64,000 bases of DNA from Rhodobacteraceae bacterium SB2 (GTDB taxonomy: Bacteria > Pseudomonadota > Alphaproteobacteria > Rhodobacterales > Rhodobacteraceae), in contig LGRT01000018.1 in NCBI GenBank assembly GCA_001642945.1, forward strand, positions 1-64,000, given 5' to 3'. This document shows, in pieces, positions 48,362-57,295 of the stretch. The position numbers were made by a program, and so were the translations under genes. The stretch's first letter is position 1; every line of letters begins with the position of its first letter. A model generated the notes under the pieces. It was not told the DNA's origin. It saw only the letters and a list, made by a program, of their open reading frames with translations, and searched no databases.

Positions 48362-49075
48362 ATGGCGGCAGATCAGCATTCATCAGGCGCGCCCTGGCGC
48401 AATTTTTACGGGCGCTTTAAAGGCAAAACGTTGCGCCCCGGACAAGAAGAAGCGCTGGAAAGCGACCTTGCGCAGCTTTCTCCGGGCCCAGTCAGTTGGA
48501 CCGAGAATCCTGATCGCACCGCGCTGGATTTGACCCAAATGTTCAACGCCAGTGCGGTCTGGCTTGAAATTGGCTTTGGGGGCGGCGAGCATCTGGTGCA
48601 TCAAGCCGTACAAAACCCCGAAACCGGACTGATCGGATGCGAGCCTTATATCAACGGGGTGGCAATGCTGCTGCAAAAAATTCGCCGTGCAGAGGCGCAA
48701 AATATTCGGATTTATCCGGGCGATGCACGGCATCTCTTTGATGTGTTACCCCCAGCCTCAATCTCCAAAGCGTTTTTGCTCTATCCCGACCCTTGGCCAA
48801 AACGCCGCCACCACCGCCGCCGTTTCGTAACGCCCGAGCATCTGGCCCCGCTGGCGCGGGTGTTAAAACCAGGGGCCGAGTTTCGCGTGGCAACGGATAT
48901 TGTCGATTATGTGCGCCAAACTCTTTTGGAAGTGCCCAAACAGGGCTTTGCCTATCAGAACCAAGATCCCAAAGGCCGCAACCCGGCTTGGTCGGATTGG
49001 ATTTCAACCCGTTATGAACAAAAAGCCCTGCGCGAGGGCCGAATGCCCCATTATTTAACGTTTCATCGCCTTTAA
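48362..49075 (+). CDS. trmB: tRNA (guanine-N7)-methyltransferase
   Basis: TrmB (237 residues) methylates G46 of tRNA. It has the SAM motif [33 protein letters not shown] (family signature with PDPWPK) and a C-terminal T-R-Y-E-Q-K segment. It starts 11 bases after valS, so is likely co-transcribed. The methyl donor is made by MetK, encoded 8 kb downstream. Confidence 0.95.
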   Translation: MAADQHSSGAPWRNFYGRFKGKTLRPGQEEALESDLAQLSPGPVSWTENPDRTALDLTQMFNASAVWLEIGFGGGEHLVHQAVQNPETGLIGCEPYINGVAMLLQKIRRAEAQNIRIYPGDARHLFDVLPPASISKAFLLYPDPWPKRRHHRRRFVTPEHLAPLARVLKPGAEFRVATDIVDYVRQTLLEVPKQGFAYQNQDPKGRNPAWSDWISTRYEQKALREGRMPHYLTFHRL

Positions 49076-49169
49076 GCGGGCTTTAAAACCCAACCATCCG
49101 GGTGGAAATCCCATAGACGCTGACAGTGGCTTAGGGTATCACGCTGCGGAAAATGTAAGGAACCAAGCC

Positions 49170-50525
49170 ATGTCCTCTCACGCTGTTGCACGCCCGATGA
49201 GTGCTTCCAAATCCGGCCCCTTAACCGGCGAGGCGCATGTGCCCGGTGATAAATCAATTTCGCATCGCTCGCTAATCCTAGGGGCGCTCAGCGTTGGCAC
49301 CACCACGATTAAAGGCTTGCTTGAGGGGGATGACGTGTTGGATACGGCTAAGGCGATGCGCGCATTTGGCGCAACCGTTACCCAGCATGCTCCGGGCAAT
49401 TGGAGCGTTGACGGCGTCGGCGTGGGGGGCTTTTGCGAACCCGATACCGTCATCGATTGCGGCAATTCGGGAACCGGGGTGCGCTTGATCATGGGGGCAA
49501 TGGCAACGCATCCAATCTGTGCCACCTTCACCGGCGATGCCAGTTTAAACAAGCGTCCAATGGCCCGCATAAGCGATCCTTTGGCGCTGTTTGGCGCGCA
49601 AACCTATGGCCGCAGCGGCGGCCGTTTGCCAATGACCATCATTGGCGCCGAAACCCCCACCCCTGTGCGCTACGAAGTGCCTGTTCCATCGGCACAGGTG
49701 AAATCGGCGGTTTTATTTGCAGGTCTTAACACGCCGGGGAAAACCGTGGTTATTGAACAGGAGGCCACGCGCGATCACACTGAACGAATGTTGCGCGGAT
49801 TTGGCGCTGAAATAAGCGTGCAGATCACCGATGCGGGCCGCGAGATTACTCTGACGGGGCAACCAGAATTGCAGCCTCAAGACATCACCGTGCCGCGCGA
49901 TCCAAGCTCGGCAGCCTTTCCGGTTTGCGCAGCTCTGATCACCGAAGGCTCGGATGTATTGGTCCCAAATATCGGCTTGAACCCAACCCGCTCTGGGTTA
50001 TTCACCACGCTTCGCGAAATGGGAGCCGATCTTGAATATGAAAATGAGCGGGTGGAGGGCGGCGAACCGGTCGCCGATCTACGGGCGCGGTTCTCTCCAA
50101 ATATGCGGGGAATAGAGGTGCCACCCGAGCGCGCCGCCAGCATGATTGATGAATATCCCATTCTATCCGTTGTCGCTGCCTATGCGCAGGGCGATACCGT
50201 GATGCGCGGTGTGAAAGAACTTCGGGTCAAAGAAAGCGATCGGATCGACGCTATGGCAACGGGCCTGCGCGCGAATGGCATTGCCGTAGAGGATGGCGCC
50301 GATTGGTGGATCGTATCGGGATGCGGCGCGCAAGCCGTGCCCGGCGGCGCCACCTGCGCCAGCCATCTTGATCACCGGATCGCAATGTCATTTTTGATCT
50401 TGGGAATGGCAAGCAAAAATCCTGTCTCCATAGATGATGGCAGCCCGATCGCCACCTCTTTCCCGATCTTCGAAAGCCTGATGGCTGCGCTTGGCGCACG
50501 GCTTGAACACAGCCCGAAAAGCTAG
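49170..50525 (+). CDS. aroA: 3-phosphoshikimate 1-carboxyvinyltransferase (EPSP synthase), class II-like
   Basis: The protein joins shikimate-3-phosphate and PEP in the shikimate pathway. At 451 residues it has [45 protein letters not shown] and [13 protein letters not shown], which follow the CP4/class II pattern. At the site where glyphosate-insensitive CP4 has Ala100 (GNAATG), this protein has Gly (GNSGTG), as in sensitive enzymes. GTAAGGAA supports the start. cmk follows eight bases later. Confidence 0.95.
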   Translation: MSSHAVARPMSASKSGPLTGEAHVPGDKSISHRSLILGALSVGTTTIKGLLEGDDVLDTAKAMRAFGATVTQHAPGNWSVDGVGVGGFCEPDTVIDCGNSGTGVRLIMGAMATHPICATFTGDASLNKRPMARISDPLALFGAQTYGRSGGRLPMTIIGAETPTPVRYEVPVPSAQVKSAVLFAGLNTPGKTVVIEQEATRDHTERMLRGFGAEISVQITDAGREITLTGQPELQPQDITVPRDPSSAAFPVCAALITEGSDVLVPNIGLNPTRSGLFTTLREMGADLEYENERVEGGEPVADLRARFSPNMRGIEVPPERAASMIDEYPILSVVAAYAQGDTVMRGVKELRVKESDRIDAMATGLRANGIAVEDGADWWIVSGCGAQAVPGGATCASHLDHRIAMSFLILGMASKNPVSIDDGSPIATSFPIFESLMAALGARLEHSPKS

Positions 50526-50533
50526 GAATTAAA

Positions 50534-51151
50534 GTGGCTTTTACAGTTGCAATTGATGGCCCCGCCGCCGCTGGCAAAGGCACAATATCGCAGGCCGTTG
50601 CGCAGCATTTTGGGTTTGCTCATTTAGACACTGGATTGCTCTACCGCGCCGTGGGATGGCTGCATCTTCAGGGCCAGGATCCCCTTGCAGCGGCCCATAA
50701 CCTAGATCTGAGCTCCATCGACACTACCGCGCTGCGCACCGCCAATGTCGCCGAGGCCGCCAGCAAGCTGGCCGCGATACCCGACATAAGACAGGCGTTG
50801 AGCGAATTCCAAAAAAACTTTGCCCGTGCGCCCGGCGGCGCAGTTCTGGATGGTCGCGATATCGGAACGGTGATTTGTCCCAACGCCGAGGCAAAATTAT
50901 TTATCACCGCGCGGGCAGAGACACGCGCCCAGCGCCGCTTTGCGGAACTGAAGCGCAGCGACAAGACTGTGCAATATGCCACTGTTCTAAAGGCCGTTTT
51001 AGAGCGCGATGCGCGTGATAAAACCCGCGCCTCGGCACCGTTGCAAGCCGCCTCAGACGCCCATCATTTAGACACCAGCGATTTAACGATCCAACAAGCC
51101 TGTTCAGACGCGATCACTTATATCGCCAAAATCCAGCGAGGCGAGGCGTAA
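50534..51151 (+). CDS. cmk: Cytidylate kinase
   Basis: Cmk (205 residues) phosphorylates CMP and dCMP. It has the P-loop GPAAAGKGT (9-17), LDTGLLYRAVGW and LDGRDIGTVICPNAE. The start is GTG 50534, with AGGAATTAAA before it. It is a short member of the family. It precedes rpsA, a gene pair kept in most proteobacteria. Confidence 0.94.
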   Translation: MAFTVAIDGPAAAGKGTISQAVAQHFGFAHLDTGLLYRAVGWLHLQGQDPLAAAHNLDLSSIDTTALRTANVAEAASKLAAIPDIRQALSEFQKNFARAPGGAVLDGRDIGTVICPNAEAKLFITARAETRAQRRFAELKRSDKTVQYATVLKAVLERDARDKTRASAPLQAASDAHHLDTSDLTIQQACSDAITYIAKIQRGEA

Positions 51152-51257
51152 CCACCCTAAGATTATTGGGATTTATACCTTGTCAGCTTCGTAAAATTAG
51201 CCTAAAGACGCGGCTGTTGTGACGGTAAATATACCGCAAAGCGTGAAAGATCGAGCA

Positions 51258-51280
51258 GGGTCGGAACATCCGGCCCTTTT
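51258..51280 (+). terminator. Hairpin and T tract between cmk and rpsA (terminator or leader attenuator)
   Basis: GGGTCGG-AACAT-CCGGCCC forms a seven-pair stem (one G-T pair) followed by TTTT and, after GCG, a second TTTT. It lies 107 bases after the cmk stop and about 93 bases before the rpsA start. It could end the cmk transcript or act inside the rpsA leader. Confidence 0.55.
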
Positions 51281-51372
51281 GCGTTTTGGAAAAACCTGAT
51301 CGGCCAATGAACCCCAAGACCGGCGGAGACAACCGCGCGGCCAGAAAAACCAGTAAAGGAAACTGAGACCAC

Positions 51373-53052
51373 ATGGCTCAAAATACATCTATGGAGGAAT
51401 TCGAAGCCCTCCTGAATGAAAGCTTCGAAATTGACACGCCCCAAGAGGGCTCAGTTGTCAAAGGCAAAGTCATCGCGATCGAAGCGGGACATGCGATTAT
51501 CGACGTCGGTTACAAAATGGAAGGCCGCGTTGAATTAAAAGAATTTGCAAACCCGGGTGAAGAGGCCGAAGTTGCCGTTGGAGAAGAAGTTGAAGTCTTC
51601 TTGCGGCAGGTTGAAAACACCAAAGGGGAAGCTGTTATCAGCCGTGAAATGGCACGGCGCGAAGAAGCTTGGGATCGCCTTGAAAAAGCCTATGCCGATG
51701 AAGCGCGGGTTGACGGCGCGATCTTTGGACGCGTTAAAGGTGGCTTCACGGTTGAATTGGGCGGCGCGGTTGCGTTTTTGCCCGGCTCACAAGTGGATGT
51801 CCGCCCAGTGCGAGATGCTGGCCCATTGATGGGGCTGAAGCAACCTTTCCAAATCTTGAAAATGGACAGACGCCGGGGCAATATCGTCGTATCGCGTCGT
51901 GCGATCCTAGAAGAAAGCCGTGCCGAACAGCGCGCAGAAGTGATCGGCAACTTGGCCGAAGGGATGTCGTTAGAAGGCGTTGTGAAGAATATCACAGAAT
52001 ATGGTGCCTTTGTCGATCTGGGCGGCGTTGATGGTCTGTTACACGTGACCGATATGGCGTGGCGCCGGGTAAACCACCCGTCCGAAATCTTGACGATTGG
52101 TGAATCGATCAACGTTCAAGTGATCAAAATCAACAAAGACACGCATCGCATCAGCCTTGGTATGAAGCAACTGCAAGAAGATCCTTGGGATCGTGTGGCC
52201 GCAAGCTACCCGCTGGAATCAGTCCATCAGGGTGTGGTCACAAATATCACCGATTACGGTGCCTTTGTTGAGCTGGAAGCCGGAGTCGAGGGCTTGGTTC
52301 ACGTCTCAGAAATGTCATGGACGAAGAAAAACGTGCATCCAGGCAAAATCGTTTCAACCAGCCAAGAAGTGGAAGTTATGGTTCTTGAGATCGATGGCAC
52401 AAAGCGCCGCGTTTCTCTGGGCCTAAAGCAGACACAGCGCAATCCTTGGGAAGTCTTCGCTGAAAGCAATCCAGAGGGTACGCAAGTTGAAGGTGAAATC
52501 AAAAACATCACTGAATTTGGCCTGTTTGTCGGGTTAGACGGTGATATTGACGGCATGGTTCACCTCAGCGATATTTCTTGGGATGAACGCGGCGAAGAAG
52601 CGATCCAAAACTTCCGCAAGGGTGACCTTGTTCAGGCCGTGGTGTCTGAAGTGGATGTTGAGAAAGAGCGTATCAGCCTGTCGATCAAAGCCTTGGGCGG
52701 CGATAAATTTGCCGAAGCCACGGGTGACGTGAAGCGCGGCTCGATCATCACCGTTGAAGTCACCTCAATTGAGGATGGTGGGATTGAAGTCGAGTATGAA
52801 GGCGCAAAAGCCTTTATCCGCCGCTCAGACCTAAGCCGTGATCGCGCAGAACAGCGCCCCGAGCGCTTCTCTGTGGGCAATAAGGTAGACGTGCGCGTAA
52901 CCAATATTGACAGCAAGACACGCAAGCTTGGCCTTTCAATCAAAGCCCGTGAAATTGCCGAAGAAAAAGAAGCCGTGGAGCAATATGGATCGTCTGATTC
53001 TGGCGCCTCATTGGGTGATATTTTGGGCGCAGCGCTCAAAGGCGACGAATAG
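51373..53052 (+). CDS. rpsA: 30S ribosomal protein S1
   Basis: S1 (559 residues) binds mRNA and helps ribosomes start translation. It has six S1 OB repeats, seen as repeated ITEYGAFVDLGGVDGLLHVTD-like blocks (third to sixth copies are strongest, for example NITDYGAFVELEAGVEGLVH), with an acidic N-terminus that anchors it to the 30S. The 220-base leader contains a hairpin; S1 genes are often autoregulated there. A very strong terminator follows. Confidence 0.96.
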   Translation: MAQNTSMEEFEALLNESFEIDTPQEGSVVKGKVIAIEAGHAIIDVGYKMEGRVELKEFANPGEEAEVAVGEEVEVFLRQVENTKGEAVISREMARREEAWDRLEKAYADEARVDGAIFGRVKGGFTVELGGAVAFLPGSQVDVRPVRDAGPLMGLKQPFQILKMDRRRGNIVVSRRAILEESRAEQRAEVIGNLAEGMSLEGVVKNITEYGAFVDLGGVDGLLHVTDMAWRRVNHPSEILTIGESINVQVIKINKDTHRISLGMKQLQEDPWDRVAASYPLESVHQGVVTNITDYGAFVELEAGVEGLVHVSEMSWTKKNVHPGKIVSTSQEVEVMVLEIDGTKRRVSLGLKQTQRNPWEVFAESNPEGTQVEGEIKNITEFGLFVGLDGDIDGMVHLSDISWDERGEEAIQNFRKGDLVQAVVSEVDVEKERISLSIKALGGDKFAEATGDVKRGSIITVEVTSIEDGGIEVEYEGAKAFIRRSDLSRDRAEQRPERFSVGNKVDVRVTNIDSKTRKLGLSIKAREIAEEKEAVEQYGSSDSGASLGDILGAALKGDE

Positions 53053-53076
53053 GCGTTACCGCATAAATTGATAGGG

Positions 53077-53111
53077 CCCCCGCACTCCCATCGGAGCGCG
53101 GGGGTTTTTTT
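53077..53111 (+). terminator. Rho-independent terminator of rpsA
   Basis: CCCCCGC-A-CTCC-CATC-GGAG-C-GCGGGGG forms a stem of seven plus four pairs with one internal mismatch and a short loop, followed by seven T. It starts 24 bases after the rpsA stop codon. Confidence 0.95.
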
Positions 53112-53331
53112 ATGCGTCGCTTAGAAACGATTCGCCCGTTTTAACGTAAACCCTGAGACATCTCGCTCTGCGCGCGTAAAAATGGCCCAAGCAAAAACAG
53201 AAACTGGTTACTATCACTAAATACCTTAAAAAAACGGATAATTTTGCGCCACAGAAAAACAAAGCGTTTCCAAACGGGATGATTATTTTGTAACCTGAAG
53301 CTATTAAAATCAAAACATAGGGGGAGGCCAC

Positions 53332-53616
53332 GTGATTAGATCGGAACTAATACAGATCATAACGGACCAAAATCCGCATTTGTACCAACGCGATGTTGAG
53401 CGAATTGTTAATACCGTATTTGATGAAATTACCAATGCAATGGCGAATGGCGATCGGGTTGAATTGCGCGGCTTCGGTGCGTTTTCTGTCAAACGCCGAG
53501 ATGCGCGCCTGGGTCGCAACCCGCGCACCGGAGCCTCAGTGGATGTTGAGGAAAAACACGTACCGTTTTTTAAGACTGGCAAATTACTGCGTGATCGTCT
53601 GAACGGGAAAACGTAA
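53332..53616 (+). CDS. ihfB: Integration host factor, beta subunit
   Basis: IhfB (94 residues) pairs with IhfA to bind and sharply bend DNA. It has the HU/IHF fold with [13 protein letters not shown] and the minor-groove arm [12 protein letters not shown], where Pro intercalates. The start is GTG 53332 after GGGGGAGG. The 220 AT-rich bases upstream should hold its promoter. lapA-like, trpF and trpB follow on the same strand. Confidence 0.95.
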   Translation: MIRSELIQIITDQNPHLYQRDVERIVNTVFDEITNAMANGDRVELRGFGAFSVKRRDARLGRNPRTGASVDVEEKHVPFFKTGKLLRDRLNGKT

Positions 53617-53619
53617 GTC

Positions 53620-53970
53620 ATGAAATACCTGCGCTATGCCTTTCTTATAAGCCTGGCGCTTGTTCTTATTATTGTCGCAGTGGCGAATAAAGCACCGGCG
53701 GAACTTGCCTTTCTGCCGCCCGATCTTGCAAATTTGATCGGGATGAATTGGTCAATCACATTACCCGTTTTTCTTGTTTTTTTCTTGGGTATTGTCTTTG
53801 GAGTTCTCGTCGGTTTTATATGGGAATGGTTACGAGAATATAAATTGCGATCGGAGGCTGCCGCCAATGGAAAAGCCTTGCGGCAGGCTGAACGCGAACT
53901 AAAAAAGCTCAAACAAGAAAAATACGCAGATCAAGACGATGTCTTGGCTTTGATCGATGAGGTAAGCTGA
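53620..53970 (+). CDS. LapA-domain (DUF1049) membrane protein
   Basis: This 116-residue protein has two membrane helices (about 5-23 and 48-70) and a charged C-terminal coiled coil (about 75-108). DUF1049/LapA proteins act with LapB to control LpxC and lipopolysaccharide amounts in enterobacteria; the role in this lineage is inferred. It starts three bases after ihfB and ends two bases before trpF. Confidence 0.85.
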   Translation: MKYLRYAFLISLALVLIIVAVANKAPAELAFLPPDLANLIGMNWSITLPVFLVFFLGIVFGVLVGFIWEWLREYKLRSEAAANGKALRQAERELKKLKQEKYADQDDVLALIDEVS

Positions 53971-53972
53971 GC

Positions 53973-54620
53973 ATGACCCAAAGCCCAACGCGGGTGAAAA
54001 TTTGTGGCCTTACCAGCCCCGAAGCCATAAAGGGCGCAGCCCAAGCCGGAGCAACGTACGGAGGGTTGGTATTTTACGAAAAATCACCCCGCCATTTAAG
54101 CTTGGCAAAAGCCCGCGAGGTGGCCTTGGCAGCGCCTCCAGGCTTCGCCAAAGTGGCCTTGGTTGTGAACCCCCAAGATGCGTTTTTAGAGGAAATGATG
54201 TCACAGGTTCCCATCGATATTCTGCAATTACATGGAGCCGAACAGCCACAGCGCGTTCAGCAAATCAAGCAAAGCACAGGCCTGCCGATTATGAAAGCGC
54301 TCGGGATCGCAACGGCTCAAGACTTACGCGAAATTGATCGATACGCTGAAATTTGTGATCAATTGCTGATCGATGCAAAGCCCGCCCCGGGCGCCAAATT
54401 GCCGGGGGGAAACGGGTTGGTCTTTGATTGGCAACTTCTTGAAAATCACACCTGGAAAATACCTTGGATGCTCGCAGGTGGTTTGACACCCGATAATGTG
54501 GCCCAAGCCGTACGCGTAACGCAGGCGCGGCAGATTGATGTCTCCTCTGGTGTAGAAAGCGCTCCGGGCACCAAAGACATGGAAAAAATGCGTAACTTCG
54601 TGGCTCAGGCTCGCCTCTGA
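53973..54620 (+). CDS. trpF: Phosphoribosylanthranilate isomerase
   Basis: TrpF (215 residues) catalyses the Amadori rearrangement in tryptophan synthesis. It has VKICGLTSPEA (catalytic Cys), LQLHGAEQPQ, LIDAKPAPGAKLPGG (catalytic Asp) and DVSSGVESAPGTKD. It sits 38 kb from trpC, in the ihfB-lapA-trpF-trpB group. Confidence 0.95.
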   Translation: MTQSPTRVKICGLTSPEAIKGAAQAGATYGGLVFYEKSPRHLSLAKAREVALAAPPGFAKVALVVNPQDAFLEEMMSQVPIDILQLHGAEQPQRVQQIKQSTGLPIMKALGIATAQDLREIDRYAEICDQLLIDAKPAPGAKLPGGNGLVFDWQLLENHTWKIPWMLAGGLTPDNVAQAVRVTQARQIDVSSGVESAPGTKDMEKMRNFVAQARL

Positions 54621-54717
54621 GGCAAAACATCACCCTTTCACCTTTATATGATGAACTCTCTTTACCCGCCGAGGTTACAAAGCTACATCTTGCAAAAGCC
54701 GATTTTTGGAGGGGCGC

Positions 54718-55950
54718 ATGCCAAACGATCTTTTTAACAGCTTCATGACCGGACCCGATGAAAAGGGCCGGTTTGGTCAATTTGGCGGCAGGTTCGTTTC
54801 AGAAACATTGATGCCACTTATTTTGGAATTGGAAGAGCAATATAACATTGCGAAAACCGATGATAGTTTCTGGGCCGAAATGAATGATCTTTGGGCGAAT
54901 TATGTCGGCCGACCCAGCCCACTTTATTTTTCTGAACGGCTCACAGATCATCTTGGCGGGGCCAAAATCTATATGAAACGCGACGAACTCAACCATACCG
55001 GCGCGCATAAGATTAACAATGTGTTGGGGCAAATCATTTTGGCGCGCCGAATGGGAAAAACACGTATCATCGCCGAAACTGGAGCTGGTCAGCATGGCGT
55101 TGCCACAGCGACAGTTTGTGCGAAATTCGGCTTGAAATGCGTGGTCTATATGGGCGCGCATGACGTAGAACGGCAAGCGCCAAACGTGTTTCGTATGCGG
55201 CTTTTGGGCGCCGAAGTTGTACCCGTCACCTCGGGGCGCGGCACTTTAAAAGATGCTATGAACGATGCGTTGCGCGATTGGGTAACCAATGTACGCGATA
55301 CCTTTTACTGCATTGGCACCGTTGCTGGGCCGCATCCCTACCCCGCCATGGTACGCGATTTTCAAGCCATTATCGGCAAGGAAACCAAAGACCAAATGCA
55401 AGCCGCCGAAGGCCGCCTGCCCGATACCATCATTGCTGCGATTGGCGGCGGCTCGAACGCGATGGGCCTCTTCTTTCCGTTTTTAGACGATAAAGACGTG
55501 AATATCATCGGCGTTGAGGCTGGCGGAAAGGGCGTAAACCAAAAAATGGAACATTGCGCCTCGCTCACGGGGGGGCGTCCGGGCGTGCTTCACGGCAACC
55601 GCACCTATCTTTTGCAGGATGATGATGGGCAAATTCTCGAAGGATTTTCGATTTCGGCCGGCTTAGATTATCCCGGGATCGGCCCCGAGCATTCTTGGCT
55701 GCATGAAATCGGCCGCGCAAAATATGTGGCTATTACCGATGCAGAGGCGCTTGAGGCCTTTCAACTGTGCTGCGCGCTTGAGGGGATCATTCCCGCCCTC
55801 GAGCCAAGCCACGCCCTGGCCCATGTGATGAAAATTGCGCCCGAGCTGCCCAAAGACCATATCATCTGTATGAATATGTGCGGGCGCGGCGATAAAGATA
55901 TCTTTACTGTGGCCAAACATCTGAATTTTGATATGGGCGCGCTTGGATAA
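54718..55950 (+). CDS. trpB: Tryptophan synthase beta chain
   Basis: TrpB (410 residues) joins indole and serine with PLP. The PLP lysine is in [10 protein letters not shown]; other marks are [18 protein letters not shown] and GGGSNAMG (phosphate loop). GGAGGGG supports ATG 54718. trpA, the usual next gene, is not found here; a bidirectional terminator and the opposing metK follow. Confidence 0.96.
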   Translation: MPNDLFNSFMTGPDEKGRFGQFGGRFVSETLMPLILELEEQYNIAKTDDSFWAEMNDLWANYVGRPSPLYFSERLTDHLGGAKIYMKRDELNHTGAHKINNVLGQIILARRMGKTRIIAETGAGQHGVATATVCAKFGLKCVVYMGAHDVERQAPNVFRMRLLGAEVVPVTSGRGTLKDAMNDALRDWVTNVRDTFYCIGTVAGPHPYPAMVRDFQAIIGKETKDQMQAAEGRLPDTIIAAIGGGSNAMGLFFPFLDDKDVNIIGVEAGGKGVNQKMEHCASLTGGRPGVLHGNRTYLLQDDDGQILEGFSISAGLDYPGIGPEHSWLHEIGRAKYVAITDAEALEAFQLCCALEGIIPALEPSHALAHVMKIAPELPKDHIICMNMCGRGDKDIFTVAKHLNFDMGALG

Positions 55951-55971
55951 TCCACAGGTCTCAAAAGAAAA

Positions 55972-56000
55972 AAACCGCCCTTGTTTTAGGGCGGTTTTTT
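55972..56000. terminator. Bidirectional rho-independent terminator between trpB and metK
   Basis: AAACCGCCCT (55972-55981) pairs with AGGGCGGTTT (55988-55997) around a six-base loop, with an A run on the left and a T run on the right. It can therefore stop transcripts from trpB (plus) and from metK (minus). Confidence 0.93.
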
Positions 56001-56026
56001 ATTTTTAGGCGCTTGTTTTTGTGAAG

Positions 56027-57211
56027 CTATTTCAGCGCATTGTGGAGCGCATCCACCAAATCTGTGCGCTCCCAGCTGAACCCGCCATCCGCCTCCGGCT
56101 GGCGACCGAAATGCCCATAAGCCGCAGTGCGTTGGTAAATGGGTTTGTTCAGCGCTAAATGCTGGCGAATGCCCCGTGGAGTCAAATTCATACAAGCAGC
56201 AATAGCCTGTTCGATGGCTGCGGCATCAACCGCGCCCGTGCCGAACGTATCGGCATATATCGATAAAGGCTCTGCAACTCCAATCGCGTAGGAAAGCTGG
56301 ATTGTGCAGCGTTCGGCCAAGCCAGCCGCCACAACATTTTTGGCCAGATAGCGCGCTGCGTAAGCGGCCGAGCGATCAACTTTTGTCGGATCTTTGCCCG
56401 AAAACGCACCGCCGCCATGCGGCGCAGCGCCGCCATAAGTATCCACAATGATTTTGCGCCCAGTTAGGCCTGCATCTCCATCCGGCCCGCCGATGACAAA
56501 CTTACCTGTCGGGTTCACATGCCAATGCGTATCACTATCAATCCAACCATCGGGCAGCGTTTCGCGGATATAAGGCTCAACAACGGCGCGCACATCTTCA
56601 GAGGTCATTTGGGCGTCCAAATGCTGCGTTGAAAGCACAATCGAGCTGACCCCAACTGGTTTGCCGCCTTGATACCGCACCGAGAGCTGCGATTTCGCAT
56701 CTGGCCCTAAGCTTGCAGCGCTGCCATTTTTACGCGCTTGGGCCAAGCGGCGTAAAATTGCGTGGCTATACTGGATCGGTGCCGGCATTAATGCATCGGT
56801 TTCGGTGGTTGCATAGCCAAACATGATTCCCTGATCGCCGGCGCCTTCATCTTTGTTTTCAGACGCATCAACACCCTGCGCGATATGCGCGGATTGTTCA
56901 TGCAACAGGTTGGTGATCTCAACCGTCTCATGATGAAATTTCTCTTGCTCATAGCCAATATCTTTTATGCAGGCGCGCGCGATTTGATCGATGCGCCCCA
57001 TATAATCTTTGAGCTTTGTGGCATCTGACAGACCAACTTCACCCCCGATCACCACCCGATTGGTGGTGGCAAAGGTTTCACAGGCAACGCGGGCCTCAGG
57101 CTCTTCGCCGATAAAAGCGTCTAAAACCGCGTCTGAGATACGGTCGCACACCTTATCAGGATGCCCCTCTGACACGGATTCAGAGGTAAAAATATAGTCT
57201 TGTCTTATCAT
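56027..57211 (-). CDS. metK: S-adenosylmethionine synthase
   Basis: MetK (394 residues) makes SAM from methionine and ATP. It has [28 protein letters not shown] and [19 protein letters not shown] (family signatures). ATG 57211 follows GGAGCGATTTT; that GGAGC belongs to the SAM/SAH riboswitch just upstream, so high SAM would hide the ribosome site and lower translation. Confidence 0.97.
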   Translation of the reverse strand: MIRQDYIFTSESVSEGHPDKVCDRISDAVLDAFIGEEPEARVACETFATTNRVVIGGEVGLSDATKLKDYMGRIDQIARACIKDIGYEQEKFHHETVEITNLLHEQSAHIAQGVDASENKDEGAGDQGIMFGYATTETDALMPAPIQYSHAILRRLAQARKNGSAASLGPDAKSQLSVRYQGGKPVGVSSIVLSTQHLDAQMTSEDVRAVVEPYIRETLPDGWIDSDTHWHVNPTGKFVIGGPDGDAGLTGRKIIVDTYGGAAPHGGGAFSGKDPTKVDRSAAYAARYLAKNVVAAGLAERCTIQLSYAIGVAEPLSIYADTFGTGAVDAAAIEQAIAACMNLTPRGIRQHLALNKPIYQRTAAYGHFGRQPEADGGFSWERTDLVDALHNALK

Positions 57212-57216
57212 AAAAT

Positions 57217-57260
57217 CGCTCCGATTTGAAAAATCTGCCACGTCAGGAAGCCGTTGTGGC
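57217..57260 (-). promoter_or_regulatory. SAM/SAH riboswitch controlling metK
   Basis: The minus strand reads GCCACAACGGCTTCCTGACG, then TGGC, a 12-base A/T-rich linker, and GGAGCG at 57222-57217. This matches the SAM/SAH riboswitch core: stem GCCAC/GTGGC, loop with GGCTTCC, and a pseudoknot in which CTTCC pairs with the GGAG ribosome-binding site. The position directly before metK fits this class, known mainly in Rhodobacterales. Confidence 0.92.
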
Positions 57261-57295
57261 GTATCTCATGGTGGTATTGAAACGTCCCCGGAAGG

